This document shows positions 15,597 through 23,226 of a stretch of 32,083 bases of DNA, one piece after another. Under the pieces are notes generated by a model. It saw nothing but the letters and a program-made list of their open reading frames with translations, was not told the DNA's origin and did not search any database. Position 1 is the first letter of the stretch, and each line of letters starts with the position of its first letter. Source of the DNA: Candidatus Gastranaerophilales bacterium (lineage in GTDB: Bacteria; Cyanobacteriota; Vampirovibrionia; Gastranaerophilales; Gastranaerophilaceae). The position numbers and the translations under genes were made by a program. The stretch is from assembly GCA_944325905.1 (NCBI GenBank), contig CALVBY010000012.1, forward strand, positions 1-32,083, written 5' to 3'.

Positions 15597-16721
15597 CTAA
15601 ACACCTACTTTTGATTTTGATTTATTAATACAATCAATCAAAGTTTTTGCCACAGTTCTTTGTTCTTCTTCAGTAAGTTCAGGGAACATAGGAAGTGAAA
15701 TTACCATTTCAGTATTCTTCTCTGAAACAGGTAAAGAACCTTTTCCTATACCAAGGTATTCATGAACTTTTTGTAAGTGCAAAGGTATAGGATAGTAAAG
15801 CATTGCGCCAATACCATTTTCCTGAAGCATTTTATGTACTTCATCTCTGTTAGGAATTTTAACGGTATATTGGTGATAAACACAATATGTATCGTGCAAT
15901 TCCTTAGGAGTTTGAATATCCGCACAATCTTTAAATAATTCATTGTAATAATAAGCGTGCTTACGTCTCATTTCGTTCCACTGTTTAACATGCGGAAGTT
16001 TTACACGTAAAATAGCTGCTTGAATTTCATCAAGACGGCTGTTAACACCAATTTCATCGTGGTGATAACGAATTGCACCGCCATGGTTACGTAAAGCAAT
16101 TACTCTATCTTTCAATTTTTCATCATTAGTCATGATAAGACCACCATCGCCCATACCGCCTAAGTTTTTAGTAGGGTAGAAACTCAAACAACCGAAATCA
16201 CCAAATGTTCCAACCATTTTGCCTTTGTACAAAGCACCAATAGCCTGGCAACAATCTTCAATAACATGTAAATTATGACGTTTTGCAACATCCATAATAA
16301 CATCCATATCGCAAGGCTGACCATACAGGTGAACAGGTATAATTGCTTTTGTTTTTGGTGTAATTGCAGCTTCTAATTTTGAAGCATCAAGGTTAAATGT
16401 ATCTTCATCAATATCAACAAAAACAGGTTTAGCACCAACAATACCGATTGCTTCAGTAGTAGCGACAAAAGTAAACGCTACTGTGATAACCTCATCTCCA
16501 GCACCAATATCCAAGGCTCTCAAAGCTAAGTGTAAGGCATCAGTTCCAGAGTTCAAACCAACTGTATATTTGCATCCGATAAAATCAGCCAATTCTTGTT
16601 CTAAAGCCTTTGTATTTGGTCCTAAAATATAAGAACCGGAACGTAGGACATCACAAACAGCCTTTTCCACTTCCGCACCAATTGTTGCGTATTGACGTTT
16701 TGAATCTAAAATAGGTATCAT
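15597..16721 (-). CDS. DegT/DnrJ/EryC1 family sugar aminotransferase
   Basis: The 374-residue protein is a PLP-dependent aminotransferase of the DegT/DnrJ/EryC1 (ArnB/WecE-like) family, which aminates nucleotide-linked keto-sugars for surface polysaccharides. Seen features: GPNTKALEQELADFIG, the PLP phosphate site GLNSGTDALHLALRAL, VHLYGQPCDMD, ED-CCQAIGA with Asp156, and the Schiff-base Lys185 in FYPTKNLGGMGDGG. The N-terminus PILDSKRQY is typical. The ATG at 16721 has AAGGAG eight bases upstream, and an extended -10 (TGG plus TAAACT) lies further up. It stands as a single transcription unit between two terminators. The sugar is not predictable; WecG and O-antigen genes nearby are consistent with envelope glycan synthesis. 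Confidence 0.93.
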   Translation of the reverse strand: MIPILDSKRQYATIGAEVEKAVCDVLRSGSYILGPNTKALEQELADFIGCKYTVGLNSGTDALHLALRALDIGAGDEVITVAFTFVATTEAIGIVGAKPVFVDIDEDTFNLDASKLEAAITPKTKAIIPVHLYGQPCDMDVIMDVAKRHNLHVIEDCCQAIGALYKGKMVGTFGDFGCLSFYPTKNLGGMGDGGLIMTNDEKLKDRVIALRNHGGAIRYHHDEIGVNSRLDEIQAAILRVKLPHVKQWNEMRRKHAYYYNELFKDCADIQTPKELHDTYCVYHQYTVKIPNRDEVHKMLQENGIGAMLYYPIPLHLQKVHEYLGIGKGSLPVSEKNTEMVISLPMFPELTEEEQRTVAKTLIDCINKSKSKVGV

Positions 16722-16796
16722 ATATAATCTCCTTCTTAACTACCTTTAATTTAAGTTTACCACAGCTTTTTTGTGTCTTTATAAAAGCTTAATAAT

Positions 16797-16823
16797 AAAA
16801 AGCGGGATAATTATCCCGCTTTT
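16797..16823 (-). terminator. Intrinsic terminator, near-perfect palindrome
   Basis: AAAAGCGGGATAA followed directly by TTATCCCGCTTTT is a 13-bp palindrome with T-rich tails on both strands. It overlaps the stop codon of the 124-residue gene at 16822 and can act in both directions. Confidence 0.85.
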
Positions 16824-17196
16824 AACCTTTTAAATATGTCCTGATAGGATTCTTCAATTTTTCACAAACTGTAATTAACGGTTTATCTTGCAGATTGCTA
16901 TAGACTTGTGATGCACCATGAACATTTAGATATTCAAAAGTCCCTTCAGGTACAGAGATTTTTGAGCCTTTTTGAAGCGGCTTGGTTAATCTAAGTATCT
17001 CACCCACATTTGCCTTTGAAATATTTTCATTCCACTCGCCATAATTTTTATACAAAGTAGTATTTAGCCTACGCAATCTATCAGTTTTCACCAACTGCAA
17101 TGTTCCGTCGGCAAACTTTACACCACCATATTTTACGCCTAACATCCTATTAAACAAAAACTTAGCAGTTTGCCCAACTTTACTTATAGCACCCAT
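16822..17196 (-). CDS. Small unrecognised protein, 124 residues
   Basis: I do not recognise this family. The ATG at 17196 has a strong AAAGGGGA ribosome binding site five bases upstream, so it is very likely translated. The product is basic (many Lys and Arg), has no signal peptide or clear membrane helix, and contains KFADGTLQLVKTDRLRRL near residues 27-44 and ISVPEGTFEYLNVHGASQVY near 79-98. The opening GAISKVGQTAKFLFNRMLG may form an amphipathic helix. It ends inside its own terminator and appears monocistronic. No neighbour suggests a function. Confidence 0.7.
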   Translation of the reverse strand: MGAISKVGQTAKFLFNRMLGVKYGGVKFADGTLQLVKTDRLRRLNTTLYKNYGEWNENISKANVGEILRLTKPLQKGSKISVPEGTFEYLNVHGASQVYSNLQDKPLITVCEKLKNPIRTYLKG

Positions 17197-17345
17197 AAAA
17201 ATCCCCTTTCGTACATTTCTATAATTACTTTCCCTATAGATATATTAAAAATTTTTCTATATGAAAATTTACTTTTCAGAATTAAACTGTTTTTATTATA
17301 CATAAACTACATTATTATCAAAGAATTTAATACAGTTTACATTTA

Positions 17346-18680
17346 TTAACATTCAAAACAATCTCTTTTAGAACTTGAACTACTATAAGCGGAAATAATT
17401 GCAACCATAGTCCAGAATACAAATTGTATTTGTGGTCTGAAAAATACAGTATCCACAAAACCGTGAAACATAACCGTTAAAACAGATATCAAAGCAACTG
17501 ATGTAAAAATAACGTTTTCGTAGTCAATAGAATCTAAAATAACTTTTATAGCATCTTTAACAAGCACAAATAAAAAGCTCAAAAATGCAACAAGTGCAAA
17601 AATTCCGCTTTCCACAGCTATTTCCAAAAATATATTATATGCACTTAAAGCATCAAACCCTGTTTTCATATACAATCCGTATATCTCACGGAAATTTCTG
17701 TTCCCAACACCGATTCCCAATAGCCAGTTATCTTTAAACATATCCAAAGATGACTGATAAACATTAAATCTAAATGAATTGGAAGAATCATTACGCATTG
17801 CAAATATAGACAAAAATCTAAGTCTTAAAGACGTAATACAGGCCATTGCGACTGTAAACAGCGCAACTGCGCCACCAATCATAGACATGTATATCTTTTT
17901 ATATCTTTGCCAAAAGAACTTTGCAGAAATAACGAAAACACAGAACAAATTTAAGAGTAAAGCCAAATAAGCACCTCTACAACCAGTTGCAAAGAGTGCA
18001 AAAATAGCTACCAGTGAAAAAATAAGAGCAACACAAGCTCTTTTGAATTTTTTATCAAAAATAAAATAAGCACATAGCCCGAAAAGTGATGATATTCCTG
18101 ATACGAAATATCCACCTAAAAGATTTGGATTAAAAGGCTTTAATGTACCATAAACCCTTGTCATTATTTCTTCCGGATTATACCCTGTTGTATCTTGCCA
18201 AGTTGAAATTGCTTCTACATGGGCAAAGTTTTGCAATACGGCAACAATGCTTTCAAAACTCATACACAAAGCGATTGTCAAAATTATCCAAGGAATTTTT
18301 GACAAATTATGCTTTAAATAATGTGCAACCGAAAAATAAAAACCTATATATATAAAAGTTTTTAAAAACCCCTTTAAACTCAAAGCAAATAAAGTTGAAC
18401 CAGCCAAACTTACAACAACAAGCATAAAGTAGGCCATAAGAAATATCTCAAAGAGATTAAATGAAAACTTTTCTCCTCTTTTTGTCAGAAGTTTCACAAA
18501 TGTGAGAAACATTGTAACAAGTGCTATAAAGCCTATATAATCTGACAATAAAAAAGTTGAAGACACAAAAACAGCAATTATAGATAACAAAATAAACGCA
18601 TCAATATTTTGCAAAAACAAGCTGTTATTATAAAAATACTCTAATTTATCCTGAATTTTGAATAATATCTTACTGAACAT
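17346..18680 (-). CDS. O-antigen ligase/polymerase-like membrane protein
   Basis: The 444-residue protein has about 11-12 hydrophobic segments and the layout of the O-antigen ligase/Wzy family (PF04932). The key region is FATGCRGAYLALLLNLF near residue 230, followed by a large periplasmic loop with NNSFRFN-like (SNSFRFNVYQSSLDMF), WLLGIGVGNRNFREIYG and YNIFLEIAVESGIFAL. Such proteins either ligate O-antigen to the lipid A core, polymerise repeats, or transfer glycans to proteins; sequence alone does not separate these. Its start overlaps the DUF4330 gene by 11 bases. It ends the minus-strand cluster that also encodes a heptose kinase. Confidence 0.85.
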   Translation of the reverse strand: MFSKILFKIQDKLEYFYNNSLFLQNIDAFILLSIIAVFVSSTFLLSDYIGFIALVTMFLTFVKLLTKRGEKFSFNLFEIFLMAYFMLVVVSLAGSTLFALSLKGFLKTFIYIGFYFSVAHYLKHNLSKIPWIILTIALCMSFESIVAVLQNFAHVEAISTWQDTTGYNPEEIMTRVYGTLKPFNPNLLGGYFVSGISSLFGLCAYFIFDKKFKRACVALIFSLVAIFALFATGCRGAYLALLLNLFCVFVISAKFFWQRYKKIYMSMIGGAVALFTVAMACITSLRLRFLSIFAMRNDSSNSFRFNVYQSSLDMFKDNWLLGIGVGNRNFREIYGLYMKTGFDALSAYNIFLEIAVESGIFALVAFLSFLFVLVKDAIKVILDSIDYENVIFTSVALISVLTVMFHGFVDTVFFRPQIQFVFWTMVAIISAYSSSSSKRDCFEC

Positions 18681-19236
18681 CGTATGCTGTACTTTGATTA
18701 TTAATTACGTCATGATTATCCGGAATAGGAACAATTTGAAGATTTGATACAATACCTGTAAATTTATAATCTTCACCTTCTAAAGTTATTGGAAGCCCCA
18801 TTTTTATCTTATTCCCACCAACTACAGCACCGTCTTTGGTTATTTTGGCTGTATCTTCCAAAGTTACAACAATATCATAAGAATCAGCTTGAGAAACATC
18901 TTCTACAACTACAACTTTTTTTGAATTAAAAGTTGGTAGAACTATTTTCTTTCTATCAGCTTTAACATCAACAATATCCAAATCAGAGTAAGGGACATTA
19001 CGAATACTTATAAAAGTTTTTTCGCCCTTATTAAGCGGGATTTCACTACCTGTAAGAGTTACGCTTCTTATATAAACTTGAAATCTTATTTTAGAAGTAG
19101 CTTCAATCTGCTTATCTGCAGTTTGCCTAAAGTTAGTAAAAGTAAAAAAGCCAACAATCAAAGCTAAAAACACACCAACTATTATAATAGCATCGATTGG
19201 TCTTATTTTTCTAAGTAAATCCATAATTTTTTGCAT
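18670..19236 (-). CDS. DUF4330 family membrane-anchored protein
   Basis: The 188-residue protein fits DUF4330, known to me mainly from Cyanobacteria and some Firmicutes. It has a short cytoplasmic N-terminus with the family pattern RPIDAIIIVGVFLALIVG (transmembrane helix about 12-31) and an extracytoplasmic beta-rich domain. That domain carries FISIRNVPYSDLDIVDVKAD near 89-108 and LPITLEGEDYKFTGIVSNL near 149-168. The function of the family is unknown. It lies between the heptose kinase (9-base gap) and the O-antigen-ligase-like gene (11-base overlap), which suggests a part in polysaccharide assembly or export. Confidence 0.8.
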   Translation of the reverse strand: MQKIMDLLRKIRPIDAIIIVGVFLALIVGFFTFTNFRQTADKQIEATSKIRFQVYIRSVTLTGSEIPLNKGEKTFISIRNVPYSDLDIVDVKADRKKIVLPTFNSKKVVVVEDVSQADSYDIVVTLEDTAKITKDGAVVGGNKIKMGLPITLEGEDYKFTGIVSNLQIVPIPDNHDVINNQSTAYDVQ

Positions 19237-19245
19237 AAACTTCTC

Positions 19246-20250
19246 CTATAATTTTACAGCAGCTTCAAGCAATTCATTAATTGTAGTAGTCGCACAACCA
19301 AATTGACGAACTACTAGACTTGCAGCTATATTACCGATAATAGCAGCATGAACAAAATCCGCACCTGCGGCCAAAGCAAGTGTATAAACCGCAGTAACCG
19401 TATCACCTGCACCGGTAACATCAAAAACTTCTGATTTATTAAATACAGGAATTTTTGTATATTTCTTTTTAGGCTCAGCAACAAACATGCCATCAGCCCC
19501 ACATGTAATTAAAACGGATTTAGACTTCACTTCAGACAAAAGCTTATCTCCGGCCTTTTTCAAATCCTCATCATTATGAAGCTCAAAACCAACAGCTTTT
19601 TCCGTATCAGGAAGGTTTGGCGTCATGGAAGTAACATTTTTGTATATACCTAAATCTTTTTGAGCGTCAACGACAACAATCTTGCCGTATTTATTGGCAA
19701 GTTTTATAGTAGTCTCAATAATCCTCTTGGTTAAAGTTCCGATATGATAATTAGAAAGAATTACCGCATCATATTCAGGTATAGCCTTTTCGATATTCTC
19801 AATAATTTTATTCTCAGTACTTTCACATACCGGAGAATTTGTTTGCCTATCTATACGAACAATTTGCTGAGTTATTGATGTTGTAATAGAGCCTGAAATT
19901 CTCGTTTTTGTTATTGTTTTTCTGGTTTTATCTTTAACGATATATTTGCAATCAATACCGGCTTTTTCAAAAGCATCAACCAATTGACCTGATTGGTAAT
20001 CGTCACCACAAACACCTATGACACCAACTTTGCCGTCATTTAAGGTCGCAGCATTATGAGCGGCATTAGATGCACCTCCAAGAATAATCTTAGTTTTAGT
20101 ATGTTGAAGAATAAGTACCGGCGCTTCTCTGGAAATACGTTCCGCATCACCGTATATCATTTCGTCAATTGCCAAATCACCGACAACTAAAATTCTTTGT
20201 TCAGCCAGTTTCTTAATATAAGAAACGAGTTTTTCTTTATCCATATTCAT
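19246..20250 (-). CDS. RfaE1-type D-glycero-beta-D-manno-heptose-7-phosphate kinase
   Basis: The 334-residue protein is a PfkB-family sugar kinase closest to the kinase half of HldE/RfaE, which makes heptose-1,7-bisphosphate for LPS-core heptose. Seen motifs: ILVVGDLAIDEMIYGDAERISREAPVLIL is typical of RfaE1 (first 20 residues from ILVVGD are diagnostic), GGASNAAHNAATL is the sugar-binding signature, and FDVTGAGDTVTAVYTLALAAG is the PfkB catalytic site. The E. coli HldE nucleotidyltransferase domain is absent, so a separate RfaE2 is needed. The frame extends to 20298, but ATG 20250 has GAAGA upstream and matches the family start. It is co-directional with the phosphoesterase gene 64 bases upstream. 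Confidence 0.88.
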   Translation of the reverse strand: MNMDKEKLVSYIKKLAEQRILVVGDLAIDEMIYGDAERISREAPVLILQHTKTKIILGGASNAAHNAATLNDGKVGVIGVCGDDYQSGQLVDAFEKAGIDCKYIVKDKTRKTITKTRISGSITTSITQQIVRIDRQTNSPVCESTENKIIENIEKAIPEYDAVILSNYHIGTLTKRIIETTIKLANKYGKIVVVDAQKDLGIYKNVTSMTPNLPDTEKAVGFELHNDEDLKKAGDKLLSEVKSKSVLITCGADGMFVAEPKKKYTKIPVFNKSEVFDVTGAGDTVTAVYTLALAAGADFVHAAIIGNIAASLVVRQFGCATTTINELLEAAVKL

Positions 20251-20313
20251 AAAAAATCTTCTTTCTAAAAAAATCCTCGTAAAGACAATATACCACAAAA
20301 ATAAAAATTACAA

Positions 20314-21045
20314 CTATACGTGTCTAACTACCGGATTAGTAAGTAATTCTGCTAACTTATCGGCACCTTCGAAATTTCTATTTCTGACTAAATCAGCAGC
20401 AGCTTCTCTATCATAGTCAACAAATTTATGTTTTACATTAAAAGTCCCATTTTCAAAATCAATAACTACGTAACAAGACAATGGAGTTGGTGTCATCGGT
20501 CTTCCGACACTACCCACATTCACAACAGTCTGCATACTATTTGTTTGATAGCCGCAAGGTACATGCGTATGTCCGCACAAAATTAAAGCTGCGTCAGTAC
20601 CTTCAATTATTTCTTCAATTTCACTAAGTGGTCTGTTTGGCAATATATCTTCATTGTTAGCTCGAGGTGAACCATGCACAAACAAAACTTTTACCCCTTC
20701 AATTTCCATTTGTAACATAGGAGGAAGATTTGAAAGAAAATCTTTTCCCTCGCCATCAACATAATTAACATCATCCACAATAGCATTTGCCATAATAGGA
20801 TATTTTTCTTGCATCATCTCAAGAACTTCCGGTCCATATTCTGCAATCAACTTGTCTGTATTACCTTGAATAATTGTCCAATTTTGTTCTTTAACAAAAT
20901 CAAGAGTTTCTTTTGGCTGAGGACCGGCAAGAACAATGTCACCTAAGCAGAAGACAAATTCACAACCTTCATTTTGAATATCTTTTATAACTTCTTGTAA
21001 CGCTATCAAATTTGCGTGAATATCCGATATAACAGCAATTTTCAT
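20314..21045 (-). CDS. Calcineurin-like metallophosphoesterase
   Basis: The 243-residue protein is a YfcE/MJ0936-like metallophosphoesterase. All metal-binding motifs are present: DIHAN at 8-12, LGDIVLAGP near 34-42, GNTDK near 61, FVHGSP near 122 and CGHTHVP near 157. Family members cleave phosphodiesters or sugar/nucleotide phosphates. The start ATG has AAGGAGA upstream, and an extended -10 promoter lies at 21070-21078. It leads a likely four-gene unit with the heptose kinase, DUF4330 and the O-antigen-ligase-like protein, so a phosphatase role in that pathway (for example on heptose-1,7-bisphosphate) can be suggested, but GmhB is a different fold and nothing proves it. Confidence 0.9.
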   Translation of the reverse strand: MKIAVISDIHANLIALQEVIKDIQNEGCEFVFCLGDIVLAGPQPKETLDFVKEQNWTIIQGNTDKLIAEYGPEVLEMMQEKYPIMANAIVDDVNYVDGEGKDFLSNLPPMLQMEIEGVKVLFVHGSPRANNEDILPNRPLSEIEEIIEGTDAALILCGHTHVPCGYQTNSMQTVVNVGSVGRPMTPTPLSCYVVIDFENGTFNVKHKFVDYDREAAADLVRNRNFEGADKLAELLTNPVVRHV

Positions 21046-21069
21046 AACTCATTCTCCTTATCTGTATAA

Positions 21070-21078
21070 ATTTTATCA
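21070..21078 (-). promoter_or_regulatory. Predicted extended -10 promoter of the phosphoesterase operon
   Basis: The minus strand reads TGATAAAAT, an extended -10 element (TGn plus TAAAAT). The start point would be near 21063, leaving an 18-base leader with the AAGGAGA ribosome binding site. No strong -35 is seen; TTTTGT lies at about the right distance. Confidence 0.5.
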
Positions 21079-21131
21079 CGAATAAGAATTAAACAAAACA
21101 ATATTGTACATGATTAATCTTTTGTACTAAA

Positions 21132-22196
21132 ATGTTAGACATGATTAAACGAAGAAATTCAAAACAAATTAGAATAGGCGACATTAAAATTGGCGGAGAT
21201 GCACCAATTAGCGTGCAATCTATGTGCAATACCGATACGCGGGATGTTTCAACTACACTCAAGCAAATCAATGAACTTGCCGAAAGTGGTTGTGAAATAG
21301 TTAGACTTGCGGTACTGAACAAAGATGCAGCCGAAGCTTTGAAAGAAATAGTTAAAAAATCGCCCGTCCCATTAGTCGCAGATATTCATTTTGATTATAG
21401 ACTGGCAATTCAGGCAATAAATAACGGAATAAATGCGTTAAGGCTCAATCCAGGCAACATCGGAAAACGAGAAAATGTGGAAAAAGTTGTTTCACTTGCA
21501 AAGCAGCAACAAATACCCATAAGAATAGGTGTCAATGCCGGTTCTCTGGAAAAAGAGCTTATGGATAAAGAAATTCCCCTTTCAGAAAAAATGGTACAAA
21601 GTGCGTTAAAACACATCCAAATACTTGAAGACCTTGATTTTGATTTGATAAAAGTTTCATTAAAATCATCTGATGTCCTAACGACTATAGAGGCATACAG
21701 ATTAATTGCACAAAAAATTGAATATCCGCTACATCTGGGTGTCACCGAAGCAGGAACCCTTCGTGGTGGTATAATAAAATCTTCAGTCGGATTAGGAACC
21801 CTTTTAGCTGAAGGAATAGGTGATACAATAAGAGTTTCATTAACTGAAAATCCTGTAGAAGAAGTTTCAGCCGGATTTGATATTTTAAAAAGCCTGGGTT
21901 TGCGAACTCGAGGTGTAAATTTTGTATCTTGTCCAACTTGCGGAAGAACACAAATAGATCTTATTAGCTTGGCAAAAAAAGTGGAAGAAAAATTTAAAAA
22001 TTTCGATAAGCCTATTACAATAGCAACTATGGGCTGCGCCGTTAATGGTCCAGGAGAAGCTAAGCACGCCGATTTCGGAATTGCAGGAGGGATTAATGAA
22101 GGTTACGTCTTTAAGAAAGGTGAAATTGTCGCAAAAGTACCCGAAGATAAATTGATTGAAAAATTAGAAGAAATTATAACAAAATCATACAAATAA
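21132..22196 (+). CDS. ispG: 4-hydroxy-3-methylbut-2-enyl diphosphate synthase
   Basis: The 354-residue protein is IspG (GcpE), the [4Fe-4S] enzyme that converts MEcPP to HMBPP in the MEP isoprenoid pathway. It has the TIM-barrel opening KIGGDAPISVQSMCNTDTRD, LVADIHFDYRLAIQAI, LRLNPGNIG and LHLGVTEAG. The cluster ligands Cys267 and Cys270 (SCPTCGRT) and Cys302 (MGCAVNGPGEAKHADFG) and the conserved Glu309 are all present. Length matches the short bacterial class. No Shine-Dalgarno sequence precedes ATG 21132 or the alternative ATG 21141, which fits the usual IspG N-terminus (MIKRRNSKQ) better. A TACTAA hexamer at 21125-21130 would place the start point close to these ATGs. Confidence 0.96.
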   Translation: MLDMIKRRNSKQIRIGDIKIGGDAPISVQSMCNTDTRDVSTTLKQINELAESGCEIVRLAVLNKDAAEALKEIVKKSPVPLVADIHFDYRLAIQAINNGINALRLNPGNIGKRENVEKVVSLAKQQQIPIRIGVNAGSLEKELMDKEIPLSEKMVQSALKHIQILEDLDFDLIKVSLKSSDVLTTIEAYRLIAQKIEYPLHLGVTEAGTLRGGIIKSSVGLGTLLAEGIGDTIRVSLTENPVEEVSAGFDILKSLGLRTRGVNFVSCPTCGRTQIDLISLAKKVEEKFKNFDKPITIATMGCAVNGPGEAKHADFGIAGGINEGYVFKKGEIVAKVPEDKLIEKLEEIITKSYK

Positions 22197-22227
22197 TATA
22201 TGAAAGTGTTACAAAAATATAATATAT

Positions 22228-22256
22228 TTGTATTATCACTACAGATAAAGTATAAT
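22228..22256 (+). promoter_or_regulatory. Predicted promoter of the exported-protein cluster
   Basis: TTGTAT (22228-22233), a 17-base spacer and a perfect TATAAT (22251-22256) make a strong sigma70-type promoter. The start point near 22263 leaves an 11-base leader that contains GAGG. Confidence 0.7.
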
Positions 22257-22273
22257 AACATTTGAGGTATATA

Positions 22274-22597
22274 ATGAAAATACGTTTTTTATTAACAGCA
22301 TTAGTTATTACAGCTACAATTATTCCTGCATTGGCAGATATCACACCAAGTGAAGCGACTTCACCTGAATATCTGTATAATCATGGACATTCGGCTTCAA
22401 CAGTCGAAATTGTTCAAATGAGTAAAGCTGGTGCTAACGGCGAAAAATACGTTTCTTTAGACAAAGCGAAACAAGACAATGATCCCAAGCTGGTCAGATG
22501 GATAAAAAAAGTTTTCATATATTTGGATCCTGCAATGGATGACGGAACTTTCATGCAACATGATATCAAAACTTCACCGAGTTATGAAGATTTATAA
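22274..22597 (+). CDS. Small exported unrecognised protein, 107 residues
   Basis: I do not recognise this family. The ATG at 22274 has GAGG six bases upstream; the longer frame from a TTG at 22262 would bury that site. The N-terminus MKIRFLLTALVITATIIPALA is a classical signal peptide with cleavage after ALA (near residue 21). The mature part is about 86 residues, polar, with ATSPEYLYNHGHSASTVEIV and a Trp-containing WIKKVFIYLDPAMDDGTFM. The last 14 bases overlap the start of the next gene, so the two are translationally coupled. It heads a run of three exported proteins. Confidence 0.75.
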   Translation: MKIRFLLTALVITATIIPALADITPSEATSPEYLYNHGHSASTVEIVQMSKAGANGEKYVSLDKAKQDNDPKLVRWIKKVFIYLDPAMDDGTFMQHDIKTSPSYEDL

Positions 22598-23225
22598 TAA
22601 ACTTTTATGTTTACTTGTTTGGTGCATTGTTTTACATCTTCCGGCCTTTGCAATAGAAAAGGGTTCTGTTAAGTTTGAAGATAATCTTTTAGACTATTCA
22701 GTTTTGGATGGACAGAGAATACTAAAAGAAGCGGATTATTTTTTTGAACAATACGAAAATACAGGGGACAAAAAGTATTTAAGTACCGCAATGGGTAAGT
22801 ATTATATAGTTACTAAAATACACCCTGTAGAAATTTATCCGATGGTTCAACTTGCAAGAACTTATGACGAAAAAAAACTGGATAAATTTGCAAAAGGATA
22901 TTTTAGCACATGCTACAATATAAACAAACAAGATCCTTATCTAAATTATTACCTCGGGGATTTTTATTATAAAAGAAGAGATTTTAAAAAAGCACTGAGA
23001 TTCTTCAAAGTTGCATACGCAAACGGATATGAAAATTATTATGAGCTAAATTTAAAAATTGCAACGATATATGAAAAATTTGCCGATTTACTCAGAGCAA
23101 AGTATTATTATGATAAAGCATATTCTTTAAGCAACGAAAATACAAACTTAAAGGATAAAACTTTGCAAATCGATTCGCTAAAATATGAAGAATCAGGTTA
23201 CTACAATAGTCCATCAGGTAAATGA
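22584..23225 (+). CDS. Exported TPR-repeat protein
   Basis: The 213-residue protein starts at the ATG at 22584, inside the end of the previous gene; the extended frame from 22539 lacks a signal peptide at its end. MKIYNKLLCLLVWCIVLHLPAFA looks like a signal peptide (about 22 residues). The mature part carries three to four tetratricopeptide-like helix pairs between about 50 and 200, for example YLNYYLGDFYYKRRDFKKAL and LRAKYYYDKAYSLSNEN. It is rich in Tyr and Lys. TPR proteins in the periplasm usually hold complexes together. The next gene (GHL10 hydrolase) starts one base after its stop, so a shared complex is a reasonable inference. Confidence 0.8.
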   Translation: MKIYNKLLCLLVWCIVLHLPAFAIEKGSVKFEDNLLDYSVLDGQRILKEADYFFEQYENTGDKKYLSTAMGKYYIVTKIHPVEIYPMVQLARTYDEKKLDKFAKGYFSTCYNINKQDPYLNYYLGDFYYKRRDFKKALRFFKVAYANGYENYYELNLKIATIYEKFADLLRAKYYYDKAYSLSNENTNLKDKTLQIDSLKYEESGYYNSPSGK

Positions 23226-23226
23226 G

